Shown: positions 32,777 through 42,756, numbered from the stretch's first letter. The stretch is DNA of 64,000 bases from an uncultured Clostridia bacterium (GCA_934130355.1 CAKOXV010000004.1:31606-95605), one strand, 5' to 3'. Numbers and translations: made by a program. Notes: generated from the sequence alone by a model not told the origin.

Positions 32777-33940
32777 TTATATTATAAGCTTTCTTATCAA
32801 CTTACTGCTCTTTTTGGTAATTATATTTGTTGCAGCTATAAACAATACTGAAAATAGCAATATAATTCCCATATTAATAAATATTGGCTTTAATGTTTCT
32901 AAATTGACTACTTCTAATTTACCCAAAGTTTCATTGCTACTTATATAATAATAAGATGGCAAAACATGAGCTATTTTTAATACTGAATCTGGTAACCATC
33001 TCATTGGTACAAATGCACCACATAAGAAGCTTGTTCCAAGTGATACTACATTTACAATTCCATTAATTGCATTTTTATCATTTATCAAGTTTCCTATTAA
33101 AAATGCTATTGAAACACTACATATTGTAAACACAAATGAATTTGCGACATAGATTAACCCATGTGCAGTAAACATTATGTCTCCAACTAATATGAAACTT
33201 AAAACGACGTAAGATATCCAAAGGACAATTGCAAATAGGCTATTTGACAATAATAATTGTCTGTTATGTTTTTTATAATTCATACTACTAATAATTGTTC
33301 TTTTTGCTATTTTTTCTTCTTTAAAGCTAGATAATATTAAACATATTACATATACGCATCCTGCCAATATACTGTAATTTGTAAAATTATAATAAAATGT
33401 AGCCTTTGATAAATTATCTGTATCTAATTTTGAAGTAATTTCTACTTCTGTTTGTTTTGATAATGTTTTGTCTATTTTATTTATTAATTCTTCTTCAGAA
33501 TCAGTAGTTTTTTGATATGTGTTTGCTACTCTTATGTATCTTTCTAACATCATTTCAGCTAAGCTAGATTGATAATCTCCTGTACTTTTTATTTCTATTT
33601 TAGGATTTTTTCCATTTAAAAAATCTTGTCTATAATTTTCTGGTATGTAAATAATATAATTTACATCTCTATAAAATAATGCATCATTAATTGCTTCTTC
33701 TTTATTTTCTATATCCATAATATTACTGTTTTTTGTTATATAACTAATTAAGTTTTCTGTTATACCTTCTTCTTTATCTCTATTAATAATTAATACGTCT
33801 GGTTTGCTTGCTACAAAATTTGTATTATTTTCACTTGTTTGCATATTAAATCCACCAAAGAAAATTAATATAGCAGTATACAGGATAACTATAAATTTAT
33901 TTCTGTTTAATATTCTTAAAAATGTTTTAAATACTGTCAT
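32777..33940 (-). CDS. ABC-2 type transporter permease
   Basis: The 387-residue permease has one N-terminal membrane helix (about 15-32), an extracytoplasmic region of about 170 residues, and five or six helices in the C-terminal half. The family block [24 protein letters not shown] sits before the last helices. This is the YhgE/YbhR-like ABC-2 exporter layout. It overlaps the upstream permease gene by 14 nt. The pair probably forms a heterodimer served by the ATPase encoded at 35009. The substrate is unknown; such exporters commonly move drugs or peptides. Confidence 0.9.
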   Translation of the reverse strand: MTVFKTFLRILNRNKFIVILYTAILIFFGGFNMQTSENNTNFVASKPDVLIINRDKEEGITENLISYITKNSNIMDIENKEEAINDALFYRDVNYIIYIPENYRQDFLNGKNPKIEIKSTGDYQSSLAEMMLERYIRVANTYQKTTDSEEELINKIDKTLSKQTEVEITSKLDTDNLSKATFYYNFTNYSILAGCVYVICLILSSFKEEKIAKRTIISSMNYKKHNRQLLLSNSLFAIVLWISYVVLSFILVGDIMFTAHGLIYVANSFVFTICSVSIAFLIGNLINDKNAINGIVNVVSLGTSFLCGAFVPMRWLPDSVLKIAHVLPSYYYISSNETLGKLEVVNLETLKPIFINMGIILLFSVLFIAATNIITKKSSKLIRKLII

Positions 33941-35009
33941 ATTTTTGCCTCCTTAAACTAAAGTAAGAAATCAATATGGCAATAGCTGCAAAAATAAGCA
34001 AACTTGCTATATTAAAAAAGTATCTATCATAAGTATCATAATAATATAATGAGTAAAATCCATCTGTTATCATACTTGCAGGATTTATTTTATTTATGAT
34101 TGGTATATTTTTATCTATCATATACTTCATTGTAATTCCCATCATACCAGATAAGAAACAACCAAGCATTGTTATTGATATAATAATTCCAGTTTTAGCT
34201 TTATCATTTGTTTTTAAGACTGTTCCTATCATTAATCCCATTGACAATCCTGCTAAACTTCCTACCATACCTAATAAAATAATGAATGGTAAATTAGTTC
34301 CATAATCTACTTTTAAAACAAATATTGTATATATAAATAATAATGCTAATCCTATCAATTGTGTTATATAAGCAGCTAAAACACTACTTAAAACAACAGT
34401 TCCTTTGGATGTTGGAGCAATTGATACTCTTTTTCCATTACTACTCATATTTGCCAAATTTTGATTTATTGCTGCCATGCCTATTATTCCGCCATATAAA
34501 CAAGTCATTGCAATTAAAGTGTAAAATTCTATCATTGTATAACTTAAATTATTACTTGATATATTTTCTATATTTACCTCTTGATTTTGTGGTCCTGTTG
34601 TTTGTGCTATTTCTTCTGTTACATATTTTAATATAGTTTCATCAATTCCATTTGATTTGAATGTTACTTTTGGTTGATTTTCTTTTAACATCATAAATCC
34701 AACTATTTCATCATCTTCTAATAATTTTCTTGCTTCCTCTTCTGTTACATATTTTGTATTAAATAATCTATCTTTATTTTCTTCATCGCTCAATGTTTTG
34801 AAAGCTTGTTTAAATATTTCATTATTTTTAAATTCTTCATTATCTACTATTGCAATATTTATAATATCTAATTTTTCACTATTTTCAATATTCGAAAATG
34901 CCATATTGAAAAACGTTCCTAATATTATTGGAAAGGCAAAAGTCCAAAATATTAGCATTCTGTTTCTAAAGAGAGTTTTAAAAGCGTATTTAAAATTATG
35001 TATAAACAT
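33927..35009 (-). CDS. ABC-2 type transporter permease
   Basis: The 360-residue permease is the partner of the preceding one: an N-terminal helix (MLIFWTFAFPIILGTFFNMA), an extracytoplasmic segment to about residue 165, then six helices including GMVGSLAGLSMGLMIGTVLK and GCFLSGMMGITMKYMI. Its start overlaps the ATPase stop by 1 nt and its end overlaps the next permease by 14 nt, so three genes are translationally coupled. It is intact. Confidence 0.9.
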   Translation of the reverse strand: MFIHNFKYAFKTLFRNRMLIFWTFAFPIILGTFFNMAFSNIENSEKLDIINIAIVDNEEFKNNEIFKQAFKTLSDEENKDRLFNTKYVTEEEARKLLEDDEIVGFMMLKENQPKVTFKSNGIDETILKYVTEEIAQTTGPQNQEVNIENISSNNLSYTMIEFYTLIAMTCLYGGIIGMAAINQNLANMSSNGKRVSIAPTSKGTVVLSSVLAAYITQLIGLALLFIYTIFVLKVDYGTNLPFIILLGMVGSLAGLSMGLMIGTVLKTNDKAKTGIIISITMLGCFLSGMMGITMKYMIDKNIPIINKINPASMITDGFYSLYYYDTYDRYFFNIASLLIFAAIAILISYFSLRRQKYDSI

Positions 35010-35947
35010 TAATCACGAAGTTCCTTTCCTGTTAATTCTAAGAATACATCATTAAGTGTTGGTCTATCAAGGTAAATTTTATTATATTTAATACTCTCTT
35101 TTTTTAGATATTCCATTAGCTCTACAATGTTGTTTTTGCCTTTTTTGTATGTAACAATTAAAATATTAGAATGATATGTTACTTCATCTACATTACCTAT
35201 TTTTTTAATTTCATCAATATATTTTTGTTCTAAACCATTTACTTCAACTGTTATTTTTTCTTCTATTTTAGTAAGTTCTTTTAGTTCATCACATGTTCCC
35301 GATGCCAAAATGTGTCCTTTATCTAAAATAATAATTCTATCACATAGAATTTCTACTTCCTCCATATAGTGAGTAGTATAAACAATTGTTGCTCCATTAT
35401 CTCTTAATTTCTTTATTCCATCTAAAATGTTATTTCTACTTTGAGGATCTACCGCTACTGTTGGTTCATCTAAAAATATTAGTTTGGGTTTATGAGCAAT
35501 CCCACAAGCTATATTTAATCTTCTAAGCAATCCTCCTGATAATTGTTTTGGATGAAATTTTTTAAATTCTTCTAATCCAACTAATTCAATTGCTTCTTCT
35601 ATATATTGCTTTCTTATTTCTTTATCTTTAATATATAGCCCACAAAAATAATCAATATTTTCATATACCGTTAGTTCTTCAAATACAGCTACATCTTGGA
35701 ACACAACTCCTAATTTTGCTTTTATATCATAAGCATCTGGTTTCATTTCCTTTCCAAATATTTTAATTTCTCCTTTATTAAAATTTAACAATGATAAAAT
35801 ACAATTAATTGTTGTTGATTTTCCACTTCCATTTGGTCCAAGCAGTCCTAAAATTTCTCCTTCATGAACTTCAAATGAGAGATTATCAATTGCTTTTAAC
35901 TTTTTATATTCTTTAGTCAAATTCTTAACTTCTATAATATTTTCCAT
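35009..35947 (-). CDS. ABC transporter ATP-binding protein
   Basis: The 312-residue ATPase of the ABC-2 exporter has Walker A GPNGSGKST (about 37), Q-loop VVFQDV, signature LSGGLLRRLNIA (about 138), Walker B LIFLDEPTVAVDPQSR and the switch His in VYTTHYMEE. A C-terminal extension of about 90 residues ends in DRPTLNDVFLELTG, typical of drug-exporter (DrrA/CcmA-like) ATPases. It energises the two permeases encoded directly downstream. Confidence 0.95.
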   Translation of the reverse strand: MENIIEVKNLTKEYKKLKAIDNLSFEVHEGEILGLLGPNGSGKSTTINCILSLLNFNKGEIKIFGKEMKPDAYDIKAKLGVVFQDVAVFEELTVYENIDYFCGLYIKDKEIRKQYIEEAIELVGLEEFKKFHPKQLSGGLLRRLNIACGIAHKPKLIFLDEPTVAVDPQSRNNILDGIKKLRDNGATIVYTTHYMEEVEILCDRIIILDKGHILASGTCDELKELTKIEEKITVEVNGLEQKYIDEIKKIGNVDEVTYHSNILIVTYKKGKNNIVELMEYLKKESIKYNKIYLDRPTLNDVFLELTGKELRD

Positions 35948-35973
35948 TATTTCTTTTCTCCTTTCTTTAACTA

Positions 35974-37599
35974 TTAAACATTAATTTCTCTAAATCTTTT
36001 TACTCCATATTTTTTTAATTTTCTCCATAATATTAAAACAATAATGCTAAACATTAATAATTCTAATATAATGAATAAATTTAAGTTTATTTTATTTCCA
36101 ATACCAATAAAAACTATTGATAATATTCCTACAAACATTCCTATAAACACTGAAACCGTAGAACTCATACTTTGTTTAACTACTTCTACATCTGATGTAG
36201 CATTCATTTTTGGATATTTCAAATTCATTATTAATCCTATAATAGCAGTAAATGTTGGCATAATAATTGAGGCAAATAGTATAAACACTATATCTACTAT
36301 TGTTACTTTAAATGTTAAAAAGAATATTATATCACATAACAAAATAACTGGAATCGATATTATATCACTTGTTAAAACCTTTGCTAGTAATATTTTTTCT
36401 TCTGGTACTGGTAAACTCTTTGTTATATTGAAACTTTTACCTTCTAATGAAATCATAGAAGATGTAATAGATGTCATGCAAGACATAAATACTACTAAAC
36501 CATAAAAGAATTTTGGAAGCATTTCTTTTATTTCATCTATTGAAATTTCTATTTCTTTTCCTTGCATAATACTGTTTAGCATTCCATCAAAATTTACTGA
36601 TATTGCAATGGTAATTACTATCATTAATACCATTCCAAAGCCTGCATTTATAATAAATGTTGGAGTAGAAAAAAATCTTTTCATTTCCTTATCTATTAAT
36701 CCTGCTAGTTGTGATTTTACTTTAAATGTTTTATTTTTAGTTTTCTTCCAATTCACATTTTTAGAATTTCCTCTTTCACCAAGTCTTGAAACAATTTTAA
36801 AATAAAATATACTAGCTATATATATAAATAATATAGCCGGAATAATATTAATTGCAAGTAATATTATCAAATCTAATATATCAAAATTTTGAATTAAGTT
36901 TATATATAATCCTGCCGGATAATATATTTTTGTAATTACTTCATTTATATTGTTTGCATTTTCTGCTATATTTACAATTAGTCTTTGCACATTAAATGAA
37001 ACATAAAAAATAGCTAACAAAATAAGTGTTGTAAATATTACTTGTAAAATATTTTTAGCTTTAAATCTTGAAGATAATCCTTTTATTATATATCCTATTA
37101 TACATGCAAATATTGTTGGAATAATTGGTAATAATACTATCATAATAAGTGATATGATATAGAAATTTATATTAGGTCTTTCATATATTGAATATACTAT
37201 AATTGCAGGTATCATAAATAAAGCATTATATAAAAATTGAAAAGTTATCATTTTAAATAACTTTGTAAATAAGATTTTTTGTTTTGAAATAGGCAACGAA
37301 AATAGCAGATTATTGTCTTTTGCTTCAAATAAAATCCCTTGTGATTTATATATTCCCTCAATTATTGTTAATAATGATGTAACCAATATAAATATAGTTA
37401 ATATAACATATGTTAAATTGTGTGGAGCCAAGTTTTCTGCTAACATTACTGTATAAGAGCCTATAGAAAACATTAAAATTAAAGCTAAAACTATTGGTAA
37501 AATTATTTTTGCAGTTTTTGAACCATTTTTTGAATTTATTTTAAATAATTGCATATCTTGCGACATAGCCGCTTTTAATAAATATACTAATTTTTCCAT
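35974..37599 (-). CDS. Large ABC exporter permease
   Basis: The 541-residue membrane protein has about 12 hydrophobic segments in two halves separated by a basic cytoplasmic loop (KNVNWKKTKNKTFKVKSQLA). The N-terminus, LLKAAMSQDMQLFKINSKN, and the block LFSLPISKQKILFTKLFKM are typical of the putative ABC exporter permease family of Clostridia. It is encoded between two ATPase genes; the upstream one (37627) is its likely partner. The substrate is unknown. Confidence 0.85.
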   Translation of the reverse strand: MEKLVYLLKAAMSQDMQLFKINSKNGSKTAKIILPIVLALILMFSIGSYTVMLAENLAPHNLTYVILTIFILVTSLLTIIEGIYKSQGILFEAKDNNLLFSLPISKQKILFTKLFKMITFQFLYNALFMIPAIIVYSIYERPNINFYIISLIMIVLLPIIPTIFACIIGYIIKGLSSRFKAKNILQVIFTTLILLAIFYVSFNVQRLIVNIAENANNINEVITKIYYPAGLYINLIQNFDILDLIILLAINIIPAILFIYIASIFYFKIVSRLGERGNSKNVNWKKTKNKTFKVKSQLAGLIDKEMKRFFSTPTFIINAGFGMVLMIVITIAISVNFDGMLNSIMQGKEIEISIDEIKEMLPKFFYGLVVFMSCMTSITSSMISLEGKSFNITKSLPVPEEKILLAKVLTSDIISIPVILLCDIIFFLTFKVTIVDIVFILFASIIMPTFTAIIGLIMNLKYPKMNATSDVEVVKQSMSSTVSVFIGMFVGILSIVFIGIGNKINLNLFIILELLMFSIIVLILWRKLKKYGVKRFREINV

Positions 37600-37626
37600 T
37601 TTATTTCCTTTCTTATAAAATATAGA

Positions 37627-38346
37627 TTACTTTTTATTTTCTTCATCTAATTCTAAAAAGACTTCTTCTAATGAGTTATCACCTTTTACTTCTTCCATAT
37701 TTCCGACTTTTACAATCTTTCCTTGCTTGATAATTGCTACTCTACTACATAACTTTTCTGCTACTTCTAATATGTGTGTAGAAAAAAATATTGTTTTACC
37801 TTCTTTTACCATTTCTTTCATAATTTCTTTTATATCAAATACTGCTTTTGGGTCTAAACCTACAAATGGCTCATCCATGATTAATACTTCCGGATCATGA
37901 GATAGTGCTGCTATTAAAGCTACTTTTTGTTTCATTCCATGAGAGAACGAAGATATTTCATTATTTATATTATCTGAAAGTTCAAACAAATCCACATACT
38001 TTTCTATTTTTTCTTTTCTTTCATTTTTTGGTACTTCATACATATCACAAATAAAGTTAATGAAATCAATTGCTTTCATGTTTTCATATAAATCTGGGTT
38101 ATCTGGAACATAAGCCATTTGCATTTTACAAGCAATTGGCTCATTTTTAATAGATTTTCCATTAATCAAAATATCGCCTTGCTCAAAATCTAATATTCCT
38201 ACAATAGATTTTAATGTTGTTGTTTTTCCTGCTCCATTATGTCCTATAAACGCAAATATTTCTCCATCATTTATTGTAAGGGAGATATTATCTACTGCTT
38301 TTTTTTGATTATTATAAATCTTACTAAAGTTTTTTATTTCAATCAT
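37627..38346 (-). CDS. ABC transporter ATP-binding protein
   Basis: The 239-residue ATPase has Walker A GHNGAGKTT (about 35), signature FSHGMKQKVALIAAL (about 135), Walker B VLIMDEPFVGLDPKA and the switch His in FFSTHILE. It overlaps the end of the TetR gene by 4 nt, so it is part of the TetR operon, and should pair with the large permease directly downstream. Confidence 0.95.
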   Translation of the reverse strand: MIEIKNFSKIYNNQKKAVDNISLTINDGEIFAFIGHNGAGKTTTLKSIVGILDFEQGDILINGKSIKNEPIACKMQMAYVPDNPDLYENMKAIDFINFICDMYEVPKNERKEKIEKYVDLFELSDNINNEISSFSHGMKQKVALIAALSHDPEVLIMDEPFVGLDPKAVFDIKEIMKEMVKEGKTIFFSTHILEVAEKLCSRVAIIKQGKIVKVGNMEEVKGDNSLEEVFLELDEENKK

Positions 38347-38921
38347 TGTTTATTTTCTCCTCTTTCCATTTTATAACCTTTTGTCAACTGTCTTACTGTA
38401 GTTTCTAAAAGTTTATCAATTTCTTCATCTGTAAGTTTTAAAGTTCCAGTAACAATTAGTGTTGCTATTCCATGTGTAAAAATCCAAACTCTTAAATGAA
38501 ATTCTCTTTGTTCTTCAAAACTTAAACCAGTAAATTTTTGACCTATTTCAATAATTTTATCTCCTAGATGATCTACTTGTACATAATTATTTGAATTCAT
38601 TTCTGATTTTTGCATAAATAAGATTTTAAAGCATTCTGGATAATCTCTCGCAAATTTTACATAAGAATTCCCTAGTGATTTATATGCTTTATCACTGTTT
38701 TCTCCACTTAACATATACTCTTTATAAATATTATAGGTTTTATCTAATACTGCTTGTTTTAAATCTTCCATAGTAGCAAACTGATAAAATATTGGTTGTA
38801 TTGAACATTTAAGTTTTTGTGCAACATCTCGTGCATTTAAACCTTCAATTCCTTTTTCTTTTACGATTTCAAAAGCTGCATTTACTATATCTTCTTTTGT
38901 ATTTTTTGGTATTCCTGCCAT
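38343..38921 (-). CDS. TetR-family regulator of ABC exporter operon
   Basis: The 192-residue repressor has a TetR HTH at the N-terminus (IVNAAFEIVKEKGIEGLNAR, then DVAQKLKCSIQPIFYQFATM) and a helical C-terminal domain (WHG/TetR_C type, FHLRVWIFTHGIATLIVTGT). It is first of a six-gene operon with two ABC systems. The promoter holds two palindromes spaced as operators, so autoregulation is likely, with release by an exported compound. Confidence 0.92.
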   Translation of the reverse strand: MAGIPKNTKEDIVNAAFEIVKEKGIEGLNARDVAQKLKCSIQPIFYQFATMEDLKQAVLDKTYNIYKEYMLSGENSDKAYKSLGNSYVKFARDYPECFKILFMQKSEMNSNNYVQVDHLGDKIIEIGQKFTGLSFEEQREFHLRVWIFTHGIATLIVTGTLKLTDEEIDKLLETTVRQLTKGYKMERGENKQ

Positions 38922-38950
38922 AGAACTTCACCTCACTATGAATATATTTT

Positions 38951-39010
38951 ATAACATTTGCTATGTTATATCATTTGCTATATTATAGCAAATGATATAT
39001 TCTTTGTATA
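38951..39010 (-). promoter_or_regulatory. TetR operon promoter with two palindromic operators
   Basis: A perfect 15-bp-arm palindrome (38968-38998; ATATCATTTGCTATA, one central base, mirror arm) covers the minus-strand TATAAT at 38982-38987, with TATACA as -35 at 39005-39010. A second, shorter palindrome ATAACAT-N5-ATGTTAT lies at 38951-38969. Both share the core CATTTGCTAT. Confidence 0.8.
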
Positions 39011-39052
39011 TAGTTTTTTTAAATTTTTTTATAAAAAATTTTTATATATAAT

Positions 39053-39103
39053 AAAAGAAATGAATAAAACACTTGATTTTATAGTGTTCTCTTCATTTCT
39101 TTA
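39053..39103. terminator. Intrinsic terminator
   Basis: AAAAGAAATGAA pairs with TTCATTTCTTT and AACACTT with AGTGTT around an inner loop, with T/A runs at both sides. It lies between the Nudix remnant (ends 39115) and the TetR promoter. Confidence 0.75.
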
Positions 39104-39114
39104 TTATTATCATT

Positions 39115-39417
39115 CTAATAAGCATTTAAGTATACTTTTATTTGTCTTATTATATGTGGTATATTGTAGTTTCCTGCGAATTTAGAATTATCTAATAATT
39201 CTTCATTTATAGTTACCCATTCTAATCTATTTTTTTCTTCTACTAAATTTACTTCATGTTTTAAAATTCCATAATAAACTTGCAAATTGTTTTCATATTT
39301 AAAATAATTTAAATCCACAAAATTATACATTCCTTTGTATGGTTCTTTTGCTCTTATACAAAAAAGTACTTTATCCATATTTGTATTAAATACTACTATC
39401 AAATTTAATTTTCTCAT
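39115..39417 (-). pseudogene. Nudix hydrolase gene lacking its Nudix box
   Basis: The 100-residue frame starts as a Nudix protein of the 8-oxo-dGTP-hydrolase-like type: KLNLIVVFNTNMDKVLFCIR, then AKEPYKGMYNFV. The next expected segment, GGK...G-x5-E-x7-REUxEExGU and the following strand, is absent. The frame goes straight to DLNYFKYENNLQVYYG and the normal C-terminus RLEWVTINEELLD, KFAGNYNIPHII. About 40-45 residues are missing in frame. Without the Nudix box no metal site remains, so it is probably inactive although fully open. The start at 39417 has little of a ribosome site. Confidence 0.75.
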
Positions 39418-39466
39418 TTTTTACTACCTAAAATTTACAATCTAATCTCAGCAATAATTTTGCTAT

Positions 39467-39913
39467 TTATTTTTCTAATCTCATATATAAAATCGGATAT
39501 GGATTACCTTGTTCATCTATTTCACTTCTTTTATACATCTTAAATCCTAAATGTTCATAAAATTCTTTTGCCTTAGGATTTTGCGCATTGACCACTAACT
39601 GATTAAAATTGTATTTTTCTATACCATAATTTAATAATTTTTTTCCAAATCCTTTTCCTCTTTCATTGTTTTTAATGAATAACATTTCAAGTCTTTTGCC
39701 TTCTATTCCCATAAAAGCAACAGGTATATTATCTTCATTTTCCATAATTATTAAATGTGTTACTTCTTCTAATGCCTGTGGTACATACTCTTTTATTTTG
39801 TTCATTTCTTCATTTGATAGAAACAAATGTGTTGCTTTTACTGAATCTTCCCATATTACTAGTAACTTATTTATTAGTGATTCTGTTCTATCACTTACTT
39901 CGAAAATTTTCAT
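39467..39913 (-). CDS. GNAT-family N-acetyltransferase
   Basis: The 148-residue acetyltransferase has the central strands LIIMENEDNIPVAFMGIEG and RLEMLFIKNNERGKGFGKKL, where RGKGFGKKL is the acetyl-CoA pyrophosphate loop. LVVNAQNPKAKEFYEHLGF is motif B. The ending YPILYMRLEK is common in the YjaB-like subgroup. The start is ATG 39913 with GTGAGG upstream. The substrate is unknown. It appears monocistronic. Confidence 0.9.
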   Translation of the reverse strand: MKIFEVSDRTESLINKLLVIWEDSVKATHLFLSNEEMNKIKEYVPQALEEVTHLIIMENEDNIPVAFMGIEGKRLEMLFIKNNERGKGFGKKLLNYGIEKYNFNQLVVNAQNPKAKEFYEHLGFKMYKRSEIDEQGNPYPILYMRLEK

Positions 39914-40009
39914 ATTTAACCTCACTGTCGGTTTTAGATTATAACTATAATTTTTTTGCTTTTGTTAAATTATATAACAAAAAATAAATGATTTCAACAC
40001 TAATAAAGA

Positions 40010-40043
40010 ACCCCCTACTGTCATATTACTAACAATAGGGGGT
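40010..40043 (-). terminator. Terminator of secreted-protein gene
   Basis: ACCCCCTA pairs with TAGGGGGT (18-nt loop containing further pairs), followed on the minus strand by TTCTTTATT; 29 bp past the stop at 40072. Confidence 0.75.
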
Positions 40044-40071
40044 GCACGTTTACAAGAGAACTTATATTAAA

Positions 40072-40881
40072 TTATCTGATTTCAGGAATCCAACACTCAT
40101 GGTTGTATTTCTGAATCATATCAGTAAGGTCACTATGTGTGACCCTATCAACGTCAAGGACATATTGTCCAGATTCTTCGTCAAGAACATACCATCCTTT
40201 TTTCTTGGCAAACCATTCCTTGAATTCCGTACTAAACGACACTTGCTCTATATCACAAAACACAACTCCCTTATAGAGAGCATATCCTCTCAAATAATTA
40301 GGATAGTCATGTTCCTCATATAGATAAGTTACCATTCTGGTAATGCCCGAGACTTCAAAAAAGTCTTCGACTCTTTTTTCATACTCAGGGGATACTTCAA
40401 AGTACTCATTTAACACAGAATCATCTAACATTACATACTGTGAACATACTCTTTTTCCAGTGAAATACATCTGCTTCTGGTTATTATCAAACATGTTGAT
40501 AATATCCCAAACATAGTTAAGCAACTGGTTTTGACTTTCTTCAAAGCTTTCCATCAATTCCTTTTTTAGCTGACCAGTCCCTTGGAATTTTTCAATGGTT
40601 TCTCCAATTTCAGAAGCCTCTCCGCTCTTCAAAAAACTATTGATATCATCAATACTCAACAGTTTTTCTGCATAAACAACATCAGTTCCAATAGGTTTTA
40701 ACTTAGGATATTGTTCGCGCTTTTCTGCTTCCGCTTTTTCCTCGTCTGTGTGAAAATAATTTTCACAGGTCCGATTGTGCTCCTGCACAGATGTCAACAT
40801 ATTGTCATTTGCAAATGCAACAACATTAAAAATTGTGCACATCATAGCAATGGCAATCACGAACGAAAATAATTTTTTCAT
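40072..40881 (-). CDS. Secreted protein of unknown function
   Basis: The 269-residue protein has a clear signal peptide (KKLFSFVIAIAMMCTIFNVV, cleavage near AFA-ND). The mature part is acidic and helical with no recognised domain; features include NRTCENYFHTDEEKAEAEKR, FMESFEESQNQ-like helices and a C-terminal KKKGWYVLDEESGQYVLDV. Two or three cysteines could form a disulphide. The start is ATG 40881 with AAGGAG upstream. It is monocistronic, with its own extended -10 promoter and terminator, and G+C clearly above its neighbours, like the genes at 2620 and 50745. I cannot assign a function. Confidence 0.7.
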   Translation of the reverse strand: MKKLFSFVIAIAMMCTIFNVVAFANDNMLTSVQEHNRTCENYFHTDEEKAEAEKREQYPKLKPIGTDVVYAEKLLSIDDINSFLKSGEASEIGETIEKFQGTGQLKKELMESFEESQNQLLNYVWDIINMFDNNQKQMYFTGKRVCSQYVMLDDSVLNEYFEVSPEYEKRVEDFFEVSGITRMVTYLYEEHDYPNYLRGYALYKGVVFCDIEQVSFSTEFKEWFAKKKGWYVLDEESGQYVLDVDRVTHSDLTDMIQKYNHECWIPEIR

Positions 40882-40959
40882 AAAGTCCTTCTCCTTTTGA
40901 TTTAGAATCGTTCTCTTGTTACGTGCTTTATATGTTCCCTTATTGGGTGACATACCCAT

Positions 40960-40988
40960 ATTATACCATGTTTCTTAATAAAAGTCAA
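40960..40988 (-). promoter_or_regulatory. Promoter of secreted-protein gene
   Basis: Minus-strand TTGACT (40983-40988), 17 bp, TATAAT (40960-40965) preceded by ATGG (extended -10). The leader is about 75 nt. Confidence 0.85.
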
Positions 40989-41015
40989 AATAACAATCTT
41001 GATTTTTTCTCAATT

Positions 41016-41924
41016 CTATATTCTATAAGATTTTATTTTTTTACCTAATCTGACACATATTGATGTGAATTTTTGTCTTTTTTGATTTAATATTTTATCA
41101 ACTTCATCTGCTACATTTTCAAAACTCACATTCATAAAGTGTGTAAATATGTATTCTACACTATTTATATCTTTTGAATATTTATAGCAAAAATTTCTGA
41201 TTGGTGCACATACACTAAAAACCCATATCGGAGATACTATTATTATTTTTTTGTATGATCTTATATCTATATTTATATCTTCTATTGACATATTCCATTT
41301 ATGCATACCATATCTACCACACCACCAAAAGCCTAATGTATTTTCTGTTCTTTCTGTTGATTTTATTTCAATAATATCTGCTCCTGTTTTGTTTGCTTCT
41401 TCATGAGCAATTTTTTTGGTATATCCCATCCTTGAAAAATAAACCACTAAAATATCTTTATTTTTTCCTATATTTTTATATTCGTTTAAATCAAATTTAA
41501 AATGTTCCTGATTGTAAAAAACATAAGTCATATATCCTGTTATTAACTGTATTATTCCTAAAACAAAAAATGTTGTTGAAAGAACATTTGGTGGAAATAT
41601 TACGAATTGTATAATAATCCAAAGCATTAATGTAAAACCAAACACAGTTCCTAATATTATTCCAGTCCTTTTATCTTTAATAAGTAAAAACGCTGCTACT
41701 AAATTTGATATTCCATTTACTATTAATAAAGATATTCCAGGAAATATATAATTTTGAAACAATATATTACTAAAAAGTAAAACCTGAAAGTATGGTAATA
41801 ATGTATCCATTTTTAGTAATTTCCCCGTTGGATCAATAAACATGCATGTACTTCCCCAAACTGCTCCAATTCCTATAAATAAACACCAGAATATTAAGAA
41901 TTTTTTTGTTATTTTGTATCTCAT
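41016..41924 (-). CDS. Membrane protein fused to flavodoxin-like domain
   Basis: The 302-residue protein has four hydrophobic helices in the first 145 residues, then a flavodoxin domain: ILVVYFSRMGYTKKIAHEEA (FMN phosphate loop about residue 160), TENTLGFWWCGRYG and IIIVSPIWVFSVCAPIRNFC. The fold suggests a membrane-bound flavin protein. It follows the methyltransferase gene by 95 bp on the same strand and may be transcribed with it. It is distinct from the flavodoxin at 19526. No redox partner is obvious. Confidence 0.8.
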   Translation of the reverse strand: MRYKITKKFLIFWCLFIGIGAVWGSTCMFIDPTGKLLKMDTLLPYFQVLLFSNILFQNYIFPGISLLIVNGISNLVAAFLLIKDKRTGIILGTVFGFTLMLWIIIQFVIFPPNVLSTTFFVLGIIQLITGYMTYVFYNQEHFKFDLNEYKNIGKNKDILVVYFSRMGYTKKIAHEEANKTGADIIEIKSTERTENTLGFWWCGRYGMHKWNMSIEDINIDIRSYKKIIIVSPIWVFSVCAPIRNFCYKYSKDINSVEYIFTHFMNVSFENVADEVDKILNQKRQKFTSICVRLGKKIKSYRI

Positions 41925-42019
41925 ATTATTTTTTCCTCTATAATAAATTTCTCATAATTCGCAATATTGTTTAAACCAGCATTAGAGGGCAACCAAAACT
42001 ACCCTCTTTTGCTTAAAAG

Positions 42020-42736
42020 CTATTTTTTCTTCAAAACAATAGCTATAAAATTTAAATATTTACATGCACCTGCTTCAATTGATTTTCTATCACTTTTTGA
42101 ATATTCATTATCACATTTAATCCAATCATTCCAACATTCTTCATTACTTTCCATTTCATGAATTGAAACAATTTCACTATCTTTTGATTTTGAAACAATT
42201 TTTTTCCAATACTCTATATCATGAATATAATCTAGTTGCTCTGGTGTCCAAGACAATAACAATTCTCTATGAATATTGTCATGGCAATCTTTTTTCATTC
42301 CAGGTATAGCAATATAAATATACCCTCCTTTTTTTACAAAAGGTAAAAGTTTTTCATCTAAGTATTTTTCATCTCTCCCAAAATAGTTATAAGAATCTGT
42401 ACTAACGACCGCATCAAAGAATTCTTTTTCAAATTTCAAATCTGTTGCATCTGCTTTTACAGGAATAATTTGCTCATCTGTTAATCCCATTTCTGTAAAG
42501 AATTTTCTGTTTTCTTCAGGGTCACTCCATAAATCAGCTGCATACACTTTAAATCCATATTCTTTTACTAAAAAAATTGATGTGATTCCTTGCCCACTTC
42601 CTAAATCCATAACAATAGAACCTTTTTTTATTTTGTTATTTTTCATAAGCTCTTCTTCTAGCTTCAATGGGTTTGGTCCCATGATTTTTTGATTTATTGT
42701 ATCTATATTATATTTTTTTGTTTTTTCATATTCCAT
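42020..42736 (-). CDS. Class I SAM-dependent methyltransferase
   Basis: The 238-residue cytosolic methyltransferase has motif I VMDLGSGQGITSIFLVKEYG (about 42-61), acidic loop YAADLWSD, and motif IV FDAVVSTDSYNYFGRDE. It resembles small-molecule or SmtA/UbiE-like enzymes. The gene begins 20 bp after the BceB-like permease stop, so it may be co-transcribed with the exporter and modify or be induced by the same compound. The substrate is unknown. Confidence 0.88.
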   Translation of the reverse strand: MEYEKTKKYNIDTINQKIMGPNPLKLEEELMKNNKIKKGSIVMDLGSGQGITSIFLVKEYGFKVYAADLWSDPEENRKFFTEMGLTDEQIIPVKADATDLKFEKEFFDAVVSTDSYNYFGRDEKYLDEKLLPFVKKGGYIYIAIPGMKKDCHDNIHRELLLSWTPEQLDYIHDIEYWKKIVSKSKDSEIVSIHEMESNEECWNDWIKCDNEYSKSDRKSIEAGACKYLNFIAIVLKKK

Positions 42737-42756
42737 TTTTATTTTCGCCTTATAAA

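Noticed and set aside
38958..39185. 75-residue plus-strand ORF
   Set aside because: It covers the TetR operators and a terminator and consists of A/T-rich hydrophobic noise.
41984..42010. Hairpin AGAGGG...CCCTCT as terminator of the methyltransferase gene
   Set aside because: The T-run follows it only on the plus strand, where no gene ends; on the minus strand there is none.
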